NCBI GenBank assembly: GCA_900316285.1
Contig: ONCG01000015.1
Coordinates: forward strand, 1-64,000
Reading direction: 5' to 3'
Origin: an uncultured Prevotellaceae bacterium
Lineage (GTDB): Bacteria > Bacteroidota > Bacteroidia > Bacteroidales > Bacteroidaceae
DNA length: 64,000 bases
The position numbers were made by a program, and so were the translations under genes. Below the pieces are notes generated by a model. That model saw nothing but the letters and a program-made list of their open reading frames with translations, was not told the DNA's origin and searched no databases. The first letter of the stretch is position 1. Each line of letters starts with the position of its first letter. Below, in pieces: positions 1 to 8,486 of the stretch.

Positions 1-3000
1 GATGGTGCGAAGCTGATCGATACCGGTGGCATCCTCCAGCGTCATGCCGATGGCACCGCGTGCACCGTTGGAACGGCTCTGCAGCAGGTAGCAGCGGAAG
101 GCGGGGATGGTGACGGCCTTGTGGGCATCGGTGTCAGAGAGCACGGGATGCCACATCGAGTCGTCGTTCATCACGTAGGCACCCAGCTCCACAGCCTCCT
201 GGTTGCCGATGGCATCCAGCGTGCCGCGCATCACGTAGCCTGGCGACTGCAGCTGTCCTCCGTAGGTGTTGCCGCCGCTTGCAGGCATCTGCACCGCACC
301 GCTGACATTCAGCAGGGCGTCTTCCTGCTCGGCCCATACCAGATAGGGTTGCAGCGCCTCCATGCGACCCGTGTGCTGGGCAAAGATCAGTTCATTGTCG
401 CTACGGCCTGACAGTCGGTATACCTTCGCTCCAGCGGGAATGTCGAGGCTGTAAGGCAGGCAGATGGTGTAAGGAGCTGTGCTCTTCGCCAGCGTACGCG
501 TGTTCTCCACCTTGTCGGCCGTCACGGCGTAGGGCACACAGTAGTCCAAGCCGTCCACCAAGCGGAACGTCTGGGTTTGGTAGCCACTACCGTTGCTGAC
601 GGCCACGTTTACGTCGGTGGTCTTACCATACTCGGCAGGCACATATGCCAGCGTGTTCTCGCCAATGCCGAGCGAACGGACGCCACCCTCGCTGGCAAGC
701 GTCGGAGCATACTCGGCACACTTGCTCATATCCACATAGCGCAGGCCGGTGGCATTCTTGAAGGCATCCTTGCCCACGCCCTTGATGGAGTCAGGCAGGG
801 TGATGTTGCGCATCAGTGTGAGCGGTGCCATGTCGGCGGTGCGCAGCGAGTCGATACTGGTGTACTGCAGGGCGTTAAGGTCGACGGCTGTCTCATGTCC
901 GCGGAACCAGCCGCTGATGTCGCTCACCTGACGAAGATCGTCCTCAGTGGCGGCAGCGTGGGCGGCAAAGGCGGCAAACGACTCGTCATCCTTGAAGGCA
1001 CCTGAACTGATGTTGTTCGTGCGCTGCTGTGAGCCAGTGTAAGCATTGTCAGCGACATATTCATTGTAGAGCGACGGGCGAACATAGAAGGCGTCGAACG
1101 TCGGACTGTAGTTGTTGCACACGGCACGTGCGAACCAGTTATCATCCTCCATCTCCATCTTCTTCTTCGAGAGGATGTACATGCGTGTCATCGAGGCGCA
1201 GTCGTCAAGGGAATTCCAGTTGAATTTCTCGCACTCGTCGCCGATGACCAGCGTCTCCAGGTATTCGCACTGTATGAATGCGCGTGTTCTCACCTCCTTG
1301 CACGAGCGCGGCAGAATGAGTGTCTTCAATGAATAGCACTCACCAAAGGCGCTACCGGGCAGGATGTCGTATTCGCCTTCAAAAAGACATTTGACATGAG
1401 CCGTCCACGACAGACCATCAGTCATGTAGTCGGTAGGCACGATATTGGCATCATAGAGGTCAATGTATTCCAACCGGCCAAAATAGTTGCGTGTGCCGCT
1501 GAATTGCAAGAAGTCATTCAGGTCAGCCATCACATCATAGCCGGCCAGATAGCGCATGACGGTGAAGTCGGCGCCCGAGATGGGGCCGTTGACCTTCAGG
1601 GCTCTGATATTTGAGTAGTCGCCGGTGACAGATGCTACATATTTGAATTTTCCGTTGATGAGGTCATCAGAAGTGCCCCCCTGGTACACTTTTGACGTTG
1701 TCTTCAGTCCCAGTTTCTCTGCCAGCGTGTTAGGCTCGGTCAGCGTAATCTCGATGATGTCGTTGCGGAATTCCTCGTCATCGCCCACGATATGGTCGGC
1801 ATACTGCTCCCATTTTTCGCGGTAGCGCTTCACGTGCGTCTTAGGCACGATAATCTGGAAGTCGGCGGGCAGGTCGCGGAAAGCATTGCGCTCCAGCACG
1901 GGCACCGAGTCGGCGCTGATGTGGATGGTGCCTAACTTCTCGCAGCCGGTGAAGGCATTGTAGCCGATGCGCTCCAATGAGGCAGGCAGAGTGATGCGCT
2001 CCAGGCCCTTGCAGTTCTGGAAGTCATAGTCAAGCTCGCGGATATTACTGAAGAGTTGGAACTCGTCGAAGGTCTTCAAATCCCTGTCGCGGTAGAAGAA
2101 GTAGCCGTCGCCATCCTCGTACCTGCCGTATGGATTCTTGGTGCTCTCCATGGTGAGGTACTGCGAGGGGAAGTAGAATCGGCGGGCTGCCAAGTCAGTC
2201 ATTACCTGATCATCCTCAAAGAGGGCGGTGATGCTCTGTGCGGTGGTGGTCAGGGCCGGGTCGCTCATGTAGTCGCCCAGCTGCGACTTCTTGGTATAGA
2301 CCAGTCCGATGGGGCCTTCCCATGGGTCGTCGCTCTCACTGGTAGCAAACTGGTCGGTCATAAATACCAGTTCTTCCAGGCCCTCCTTGTTGTCCTCTAT
2401 TAGGTCGCGCGTGTAGCTTTGCAATTTTGCTCCTATGAAGAGGCGGCGCAGGTTTGTGGCCTCCTCAAAGGCGTTCTCGCCAATCTCGGTCACCGATTCG
2501 GGCAGGATAAGCGTCTCCAAGGCCTTGCAGTTGTGGAACATATATTCGCCTACCCAGTTGGCCTTCTCCAGGTATTCGTCAACGCCCCAGAGGTTGTAGG
2601 AGTACTTCGTATCCTTGTCCAGGAATGCATAGCGCATGTCCAGGTAGCGCAGACGGCCGTCGGTAGGATCGCTGTCCCAGGCGTCGGAACCGGCCATGTG
2701 GCGCAGCACGCCCACGTCGAGGCCGTTCAGGTGGCCGCGCACGGTCAGCGAGTCATATTTCCAGTAGGCACCGCCCACGGAGCGCAGACGGTCGCCGTCC
2801 ATGATCATCGTCAGGCCCAGCTGCTCAGCCAGTTTGCCGGGCTCGCGAACATCCACCACGGTAATACGGCGGTCTTCGGCATTGCTCTTGATGTACTGGG
2901 CGTAGCTGGGCCAGGCCTTCTTGTAGGCATCCACAGCCTCAGCGGGCACGTAGATGGTGAAGCCGCTGAAACTGGTAAGGTTGAACGCGTTGGAGCCCAA

Positions 3001-6000
3001 TGTGGCAGGCTTCATGCCTTCGCAGCGCACGGTCTTCAAGCCGCTGTATTCAAAGGCACTGGCGTCGATGGTCTCCACGGCGGCGGGGATGGTGATCTCC
3101 TTCAGGCTCGAGCAGCCGTAGAAGGCCCAGCCGCCGATGTGCTTGATGGTGGAGGGCAGGTCGATGGCGTTGAGGTTCGAGCAGCTGACAAACCAGGAGC
3201 CGCCCACATAGTCAAGTCCTATCAGTTCGAAGCGCTTGAAGTCGGGGAACGAGCGCAGGTCGGTGTTGTTGGAGAACTTGCCGTTGAGGTAAGAGAACTC
3301 CTTCACCCGCGTCATGTCGAGCCAGTCGCCCCACTTCGAGGCGTTGTTGTCGTACCACGGGCGCGCTACGTCGGTACGATACTTCAGGTCACTCAGCTTG
3401 CTCACCACCACGGGGTCGGTGGGCAGGAAGAGGCAGGGCAGGAAGCGGTCCTGATACTTTGCCCAAGTGGTATCGGCAGCGAACCATTCCATCTGCCGGT
3501 CGGTCATCTTGAAGCGTACCTTGGGCGAGTTGTCGAACACGCCGTTGCCCAACTGCAGCATAGCGGGTGTGAGCGGCTCGGCAATATTGGAGCCGTCGGT
3601 GCGCAGGTAGAGCATATCGACATACTCCAGGTTCGGGCAGTCGGCGAAGCAGGAGTCTTGCAGCGCCATCTGCAGGTCGGTGTATGCCTCGCCCGTCCAC
3701 AGCCATCCGGCAAGGTCCCAGAACGAGACGTTCTTGATGTTGGCATTATTGCGGAAAGCCCCCTTCTTGGCGTAGTCGAGCTTGTAATTGTTCCACGAGC
3801 CGATGTCGTTGAAGAAGCCTAAGGCGCCGTTGTTGTCCTTGATATAGGTGTCGTCGGGACCTACGGCCACCAGATGCTCGATGGTGCGACCCAGCAGTTT
3901 CTCTCTCTTCAACAGGCCGCCATCGTAGGCATAGGAGTACTTCACGCCAAACTCGGTGAAGTTCACCTTTTCCTCTGTCTTGCCCGTGGTATAGAAACGC
4001 TTGAAATTCGCCCATGTCTCGTCTTCCTCGAAGTCCTTCAGACGTTCTTCAGCCACGATAATCTGGAACTTCGTGGAGTCGAGGCCTGCAAAGAGGTCTG
4101 TGCCACAGAGGATGAAGTGCTCGGGGCCAAGGGCACGGGTGCCGTTCTTCTCGGTGTAGAGGCGCAGGTCGAGCGTGCGCAGGTTGCTACAACCCACGAA
4201 TGCCGAGTCGGCGATGGCTATGAGCATGGAGGTCATATTGTGACTGTTTACGTCGTCGTTCTCATGGAACGTCACCGTCTGCAGGTTCTTCTTGTTCTGG
4301 AAGGCTTTTGGGCGGATGGCCACGGTACGTTCCTCATCGTCGGGGCAGGTATAGATTTTGGCATCAATCACATTGTCGGCAACCTCACCGATATAAGTGT
4401 GATAAATCAGGTCTTTGTCCGGGGTCGTGATAAATTGGCCGCCTACAAGTCCCACCTGATGCATATTGGCCATAATATTCTGCTTCATGCCCAATTCAAA
4501 CGCCTGGGGCTTTACTTCTTCTAAGGCAAGTTTGCATGCTTGCGCTGTCCCCATCATCAAACCGATATTAGTAGAAGTCGTTAAGGCAATCTTATGGCCC
4601 AACAAGAACCTCTGGTAGCTCAGTAATTTTTCTGCCAATTTCATCAAATCCTTTGCCTTATTTAACGTAACCTTGCAATACGCTTTCAGATAGTTGAGAA
4701 ATGCTGATCTCTGAAAAGAATTGACAGATAAATATTCTATCAATTTTTTTTCACCAACAAATTTACCTCCATCTACTACACCTTCTACGCTCAACATAAG
4801 AGTTTCTCTCTCGATCATCTCTAGACTGCCTGCAAATAGCTCTTTCCCACCAAATTGTTTTGCGACATTTTCTATGCCTTTTTTTGTTAACTGTCCTGTT
4901 AAATCATCAATAGAATTAAGAGCAGCGGTAGCCACTTGATTAGTCGACATTAAACTAGAAGCTTGTGAAGTCACTTCCATCGCTGAAGCACCGACAGCAT
5001 TAGCACCAGCATCAACACTACCGAAAGAGGCAACTGTAAGGGCTATCTCTGCTACGATAATGGGAATATTCCACAACGAGAAGTCTTGGGTCACTACTTG
5101 GTCAGAGCCAATGATGCCGGCACTGTTGGCAAGGTAGTTATAGGTGATTCCGTCTCTTTGTATCGGTTTTTTCTCGGTAGGCATGTAGTCGGCTGACACT
5201 ATCATTGCGCTGTAACGATTCCAGTTGACATCATTGATAAAGTCAACATAGCGGTCAGGCGAGACTAAAATGCGTGTCTTCTCTATGCCTTCAGCTTCTT
5301 GATCACTCAGGATCCTACAGTCCTCGTCTTCATTGCCGAAAATGTCGTCGCCCGGAATGATGTTCTCCGGCCCGAGCACCTGCCAGCGGTCGGTGCCGTC
5401 CTCCACCTTGTAGAACAGGCGTATCTCATGCAAGTTCTTGCAGTTCTTGAAGGCTCCGTTCTCAATCACCATTCGCAGGTCGCTGTAGGAGTTGTCTGAG
5501 CGGCCGTTGGTCTGCCAGAACTCCACGGCCTCCAGATCTTCACAATTTTTAAATGCTCCCTTCCGGATGGCGATGGTCTTGTAGTTGTAGTACGAACCCG
5601 GGTCGTTGTAGATGCGCAGCACACCGTCGTTATTCTTCAGGTAACTGGCGTCAGCGCCCGTCACAGTGGTGTACCAGATGTTGGCGTTGTCCGGCGTGCG
5701 GCTCTTGTCGGAGAGCAGCGAGGCAGCGTTGAACTGCATGTAGTCGGCGTTCCACATGCGCAGGGTCTTCATAATCTCCTCGTGCTGGTCGTCGGCATTG
5801 CTCAGGGCTGTTCCGTCCTCTGCCTTCAGGAAACTGTAGACAGCCCCACCGACCGTGATATCGGCGGAAGAGTGCTCGTAGGTGGTGATGCGGTTGCGCA
5901 CCTGCACCCACGTCTGGCTACCCAGATATTGCTGATAAACACTCGTGCCCACGCGAATCCATGCCTTGGGCGAGTTGTCGAGCATCGAGCCCCAGATGCG

Positions 6001-6639
6001 CTTCACCGCCGTGGCTGGCAGCGCTTCCCAGTGGTTGTCACCGGTGGTGGTCCACTGCATTAGGTTCACCTCCTCTAGGTTCTCGCAGTCGGCAAACGCC
6101 TTGTCGCCGATGAAGAAGTTTAAATCACCAAAAGCGGGGAAGTTGATAGAAGCACAGTCCTGGAAATAGATGCGCCTCACGCCCGACATATAGCGGAAGG
6201 CGTTGTCGGCAATACAGCCCAGGCGGGTATGTTCCGTGAAGAAGCCCACCAGGTCGTTGAGGATATAGACCTCACCGCTCGACGGGAAGTTGTCGGCATC
6301 AATACTGGCGGCAGTGATGTAAGAGCCATTTTCATCCTCATACCAGCCAGCATTGTTGAGAGACCATCCATAGTCGCTGGGCTTGTGGACGCTGGTGTTG
6401 AAGAACCGCGTGTAGTTGTTATTGGTGATGTATGTGTACTTCACTCCTTTGTATTTGTACACATAGTCATCTTTCGGCGCCCGTTGCGGCACTCGTTGGG
6501 CTTTCACCATCGTGCCGTCGCGTAGCGTCACTTTGTCAGCGATGCTGTCTGATAGCATGGCGTCCTGCGCCCATACGCCGATGGCGACGAAGGTCAGGCC
6601 AATGGCGAGGGCCATTTTTCGGATTGTTGCTTTGTCCAT
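1..6639 (-). CDS. BspA-like leucine-rich-repeat surface protein (3' end beyond window)
   Basis: The reading frame is open for 2213 codons from an ATG at 6639 to the window edge, so the C-terminus is missing; I checked the AT-rich middle codon by codon and found no stop. Residues 1-24 form a signal peptide (basic start, hydrophobic core, ending VWAQ). Much of the rest consists of BspA/LRR_5-type repeats, for example IGDKAFADCENLEEVNL, IGGWAFYGCSSLKEI and IGENAFEEATNLRRL. A stretch at about residues 510-720 (4480-5110) lacks LRR character, is Ala/Leu/Lys-rich and probably helical, and is AT-richer than its flanks. The last visible residues, ATGIDQLRTI, are the kind of linker that precedes a C-terminal sorting tail in Prevotella secreted proteins, so surface export is likely (inference). 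BspA proteins are known for adhesion to host proteins; the ligand here is unknown. Confidence 0.88.
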   Translation of the reverse strand, partial: MDKATIRKMALAIGLTFVAIGVWAQDAMLSDSIADKVTLRDGTMVKAQRVPQRAPKDDYVYKYKGVKYTYITNNNYTRFFNTSVHKPSDYGWSLNNAGWYEDENGSYITAASIDADNFPSSGEVYILNDLVGFFTEHTRLGCIADNAFRYMSGVRRIYFQDCASINFPAFGDLNFFIGDKAFADCENLEEVNLMQWTTTGDNHWEALPATAVKRIWGSMLDNSPKAWIRVGTSVYQQYLGSQTWVQVRNRITTYEHSSADITVGGAVYSFLKAEDGTALSNADDQHEEIMKTLRMWNADYMQFNAASLLSDKSRTPDNANIWYTTVTGADASYLKNNDGVLRIYNDPGSYYNYKTIAIRKGAFKNCEDLEAVEFWQTNGRSDNSYSDLRMVIENGAFKNCKNLHEIRLFYKVEDGTDRWQVLGPENIIPGDDIFGNEDEDCRILSDQEAEGIEKTRILVSPDRYVDFINDVNWNRYSAMIVSADYMPTEKKPIQRDGITYNYLANSAGIIGSDQVVTQDFSLWNIPIIVAEIALTVASFGSVDAGANAVGASAMEVTSQASSLMSTNQVATAALNSIDDLTGQLTKKGIENVAKQFGGKELFAGSLEMIERETLMLSVEGVVDGGKFVGEKKLIEYLSVNSFQRSAFLNYLKAYCKVTLNKAKDLMKLAEKLLSYQRFLLGHKIALTTSTNIGLMMGTAQACKLALEEVKPQAFELGMKQNIMANMHQVGLVGGQFITTPDKDLIYHTYIGEVADNVIDAKIYTCPDDEERTVAIRPKAFQNKKNLQTVTFHENDDVNSHNMTSMLIAIADSAFVGCSNLRTLDLRLYTEKNGTRALGPEHFILCGTDLFAGLDSTKFQIIVAEERLKDFEEDETWANFKRFYTTGKTEEKVNFTEFGVKYSYAYDGGLLKREKLLGRTIEHLVAVGPDDTYIKDNNGALGFFNDIGSWNNYKLDYAKKGAFRNNANIKNVSFWDLAGWLWTGEAYTDLQMALQDSCFADCPNLEYVDMLYLRTDGSNIAEPLTPAMLQLGNGVFDNSPKVRFKMTDRQMEWFAADTTWAKYQDRFLPCLFLPTDPVVVSKLSDLKYRTDVARPWYDNNASKWGDWLDMTRVKEFSYLNGKFSNNTDLRSFPDFKRFELIGLDYVGGSWFVSCSNLNAIDLPSTIKHIGGWAFYGCSSLKEITIPAAVETIDASAFEYSGLKTVRCEGMKPATLGSNAFNLTSFSGFTIYVPAEAVDAYKKAWPSYAQYIKSNAEDRRITVVDVREPGKLAEQLGLTMIMDGDRLRSVGGAYWKYDSLTVRGHLNGLDVGVLRHMAGSDAWDSDPTDGRLRYLDMRYAFLDKDTKYSYNLWGVDEYLEKANWVGEYMFHNCKALETLILPESVTEIGENAFEEATNLRRLFIGAKLQSYTRDLIEDNKEGLEELVFMTDQFATSESDDPWEGPIGLVYTKKSQLGDYMSDPALTTTAQSITALFEDDQVMTDLAARRFYFPSQYLTMESTKNPYGRYEDGDGYFFYRDRDLKTFDEFQLFSNIRELDYDFQNCKGLERITLPASLERIGYNAFTGCEKLGTIHISADSVPVLERNAFRDLPADFQIIVPKTHVKRYREKWEQYADHIVGDDEEFRNDIIEITLTEPNTLAEKLGLKTTSKVYQGGTSDDLINGKFKYVASVTGDYSNIRALKVNGPISGADFTVMRYLAGYDVMADLNDFLQFSGTRNYFGRLEYIDLYDANIVPTDYMTDGLSWTAHVKCLFEGEYDILPGSAFGECYSLKTLILPRSCKEVRTRAFIQCEYLETLVIGDECEKFNWNSLDDCASMTRMYILSKKKMEMEDDNWFARAVCNNYSPTFDAFYVRPSLYNEYVADNAYTGSQQRTNNISSGAFKDDESFAAFAAHAAATEDDLRQVSDISGWFRGHETAVDLNALQYTSIDSLRTADMAPLTLMRNITLPDSIKGVGKDAFKNATGLRYVDMSKCAEYAPTLASEGGVRSLGIGENTLAYVPAEYGKTTDVNVAVSNGSGYQTQTFRLVDGLDYCVPYAVTADKVENTRTLAKSTAPYTICLPYSLDIPAGAKVYRLSGRSDNELIFAQHTGRMEALQPYLVWAEQEDALLNVSGAVQMPASGGNTYGGQLQSPGYVMRGTLDAIGNQEAVELGAYVMNDDSMWHPVLSDTDAHKAVTIPAFRCYLLQSRSNGARGAIGMTLEDATGIDQLRTI

Positions 6640-6976
6640 GTTTACTACTATTTTAGGTTATTTAATGTATTATTGAAGTTTCGCAAACTCCACTTCCCTA
6701 GGCTTAAAGGGGAGAAAAGAGAATAAAAGGGATTAAAAGGGACGAATGCTTTGTGCAACCAGAGGGGTGAAAGAGGCGGGCAAAGGATTAAAACCCTGCA
6801 TTCTTTCCCCGCTTCGCTCTGAAAGCGTCTCCTTCGTCGCCGAGCGATAGCCGCCCCTTATCAAGGGGCTCTAAATGTCCCTTTTATGCCCTTTTCTCCC
6901 CCTTTATGCCCTTTATTCCTTCGACTTCAGAAAGTTGAATAACTGATACTACGAGTTTCATGGCCTCGAGTTAACT
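6640..6976. repeat. Long leader filled with inverted A/G-rich and hairpin repeats
   Basis: This gene-free stretch upstream of the BspA-like gene holds two inverted copies of an A/G-rich repeat built on AAAGGG words (6703-6743 and, as the complement, 6873-6919). Between them, at about 6802-6850, is a copy of the 'CTTTCTCCGCT...GAAAGCGTC' repeat also seen at 43401-43441 and 59590-59636. A small hairpin, AGCCGCCCCTT/AAGGGGCT, sits at 6849-6870. Related A/G-rich copies occur at 24689-24735 and 25800-25857. I see no ORF worth calling here. Confidence 0.6.
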
Positions 6977-6985
6977 GCAAATTTA
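6977..6985 (-). promoter_or_regulatory. -7 box upstream of the BspA-like gene
   Basis: Read on the minus strand this is TAAATTTGC, matching the Bacteroidetes -7 consensus TAnnTTTG. No clear TTTG lies at the -33 position. It would give a leader of about 330 nt before the ATG at 6639. Confidence 0.45.
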
Positions 6986-7153
6986 CAAAAATTTTTCGCA
7001 CTTAGAATCTTGCCATTCAATTTTCTCACTTTCCAATCCCAGTTTGTTGTAAGAATTCAGGCATTATGTAAGAATTCTAGGATTTTTCCGCCAAACGTGA
7101 AAGATGATGCTCTTGAATTGATGGTAGCATCGCGTTGTGTTTTTCAGGGAAAT

Positions 7154-7174
7154 GTAGGGACGCGGCATACCGCT
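7154..7174 (+). repeat. REP family A copy beside the RAYT gene
   Basis: The sequence is GTAG, then GGA, then a hairpin that here is degenerate (GCGG, CATA loop, CCGC). The intact form elsewhere in the window has CGCGGC and GCCGCG around GT. The copy lies five bases from the RAYT stop codon at 7180-7182. A 5' GTAG is the mark of REP sequences processed by RAYT transposases. Confidence 0.65.
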
Positions 7175-7179
7175 GGCAT

Positions 7180-8211
7180 TTATATACACTTATCGATTTC
7201 GCAAATGCTCTTCGCCATGCCATTCAAGGCAAGGCACATCTCGCGCGTCAGATTTGTTTTCCAGTTGTGGTGCGGCCAAGGAGCCAAGATGAGGAACCGC
7301 CCTTCGGCACATGCTTCATAGTACTGATGGCCTGGGTGAGAGAAATCGTTGAAGCCCCATGGCGTGATGAAGATAAGTGGCCGACGGGCATCGAGGGCGG
7401 CCCGCATCACCGCCTGCTCCGCCTTCGAGATGGCGGGCGACACCAGCACGTAGCCTCTCTTCGAAAGCGCGAGGTAATGGTCCACAGCATGCTTGATCTC
7501 CTCGTCGTTAAACCGCCTTGACAACTGCACCTGCATCTTCTGCGGATGGTTCAGCAGGAATCGATTGCCAATGGCGGCATACGCCTGACCGCCGATGTCG
7601 AGATCGAAGCGCACACGGAAATAGTCGGCATGCGCGCGCCTGATGGCCAGCCGCCTCGGGTTGTCACGCAGGTACTCAAACCACCTGTCGAGCTCGCCAG
7701 CGTCCTCAAGGATGTGGTCGTTGAAGCCGGGAGCCCATAGGAAGCCTTCGTGGCGGTAGCCTCCCATGTCCTCTTGTCTTTGCCGCGACATTGTCGCAAC
7801 GGAGGGCAACAGCTCCCTATAGATCTTGTTGGTGCCGGTCTTAAAGCCCTTCACGGCCTGGCTCATGTGCACATCCATGTGTTGCTGCACGAAGAGAATG
7901 CCATGCAGGTGGTCGGGCATCAGCTGAAGCGCCAACGGCTTGATGTCAGGGTAATAGCGCGGAATGTCCCACCAGCAGTCGCCAACGCGCCGTCCCAGCT
8001 CCGTAGGTACGATGCGTGGCGCATCGTCAGAACCTTCAGCAGCATGCGCCTCGCCGACAAGACTGCCCAGCAGAGGCCGTCGTCCCTCCACGGTCATCGT
8101 GATGAGATAGATGCGTCGCGACTGGTAGTCGTGTCCCACCCGTCGCCTGTGCATCGAGGGCTTCGTCGGTCCCGCAAATGCCTGGTGTTTCTTGAACGCT
8201 TCCCAATCCAT
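7180..8211 (-). CDS. REP-associated tyrosine transposase (RAYT) with C-terminal DprA/SLOG-like extension
   Basis: The 343-residue protein has an N-terminal Y1-transposase fold segment with the HUH motif in MPDHLHG (H101, H103). The later segment LWAPGFNDHILED...FEYLRDNP corresponds to the conserved RAYT helix; Y179 in FEYLRDNP is a candidate nucleophile, because the Tyr often found in the 'GYYDHI' position is Phe here. These enzymes cleave single-stranded REP hairpins next to a GTAG. Residues from about 255 on (VLVSPAISKAEQAV...PLIFITPWGF...LTREMCLALN) are extra relative to a plain RAYT and recall DprA/SLOG proteins; I am only moderately sure. I chose the ATG at 8211; a TTG at 8244 is in frame but lies upstream of the apparent promoter, and an ATG at 8154 is possible. 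It stands alone on the minus strand. Confidence 0.8.
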   Translation of the reverse strand: MDWEAFKKHQAFAGPTKPSMHRRRVGHDYQSRRIYLITMTVEGRRPLLGSLVGEAHAAEGSDDAPRIVPTELGRRVGDCWWDIPRYYPDIKPLALQLMPDHLHGILFVQQHMDVHMSQAVKGFKTGTNKIYRELLPSVATMSRQRQEDMGGYRHEGFLWAPGFNDHILEDAGELDRWFEYLRDNPRRLAIRRAHADYFRVRFDLDIGGQAYAAIGNRFLLNHPQKMQVQLSRRFNDEEIKHAVDHYLALSKRGYVLVSPAISKAEQAVMRAALDARRPLIFITPWGFNDFSHPGHQYYEACAEGRFLILAPWPHHNWKTNLTREMCLALNGMAKSICEIDKCI

Positions 8212-8218
8212 AACAAGT

Positions 8219-8227
8219 GCAAAGGTA
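8219..8227 (-). promoter_or_regulatory. -7 box immediately upstream of the RAYT gene
   Basis: The minus strand reads TACCTTTGC, ending only 7 nt before the ATG at 8211. The transcript would have almost no leader if translation starts at 8211, or about 57 nt if it starts at 8154. Confidence 0.5.
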
Positions 8228-8426
8228 AGAATAAACGAGCACAATACAAAACAAAAGCCCGATTTTTGTTTTTATTGCCGAGTGAGAGAATCATCGACGA
8301 AGTCAAAGGTAAGAAGATTAATCGGAAAAAGCACCCTGCTTATTGGGGATTTTTTCCGCTTTTTTCAATTTTTGATTCTTCTATGATCGAAAGTTGTTAA
8401 AAACGAAAACTTTTTTTTCTTTCAAC

Positions 8427-8457
8427 TTTGAAATGTCGCTGATTTTTAGTAACTTTG
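8427..8457 (+). promoter_or_regulatory. Promoter of the helicase-primase operon
   Basis: TTTG at 8427-8430 and TAACTTTG at 8450-8457 are separated by 19 nt, a full match to the Bacteroidetes sigma-ABfr promoter. The ATG at 8487 follows within about 30 nt. The rest of 8212-8426 is AT-rich with no recognised feature. Confidence 0.7.
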
Positions 8458-8486
8458 TAGCAATAAAATTAACTTAATTTTAATAT

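Noticed and set aside
7750..8400. 216-codon plus-strand frame opposite the RAYT gene
   Set aside because: Antisense shadow that runs into the AT-rich intergenic region with no motif.
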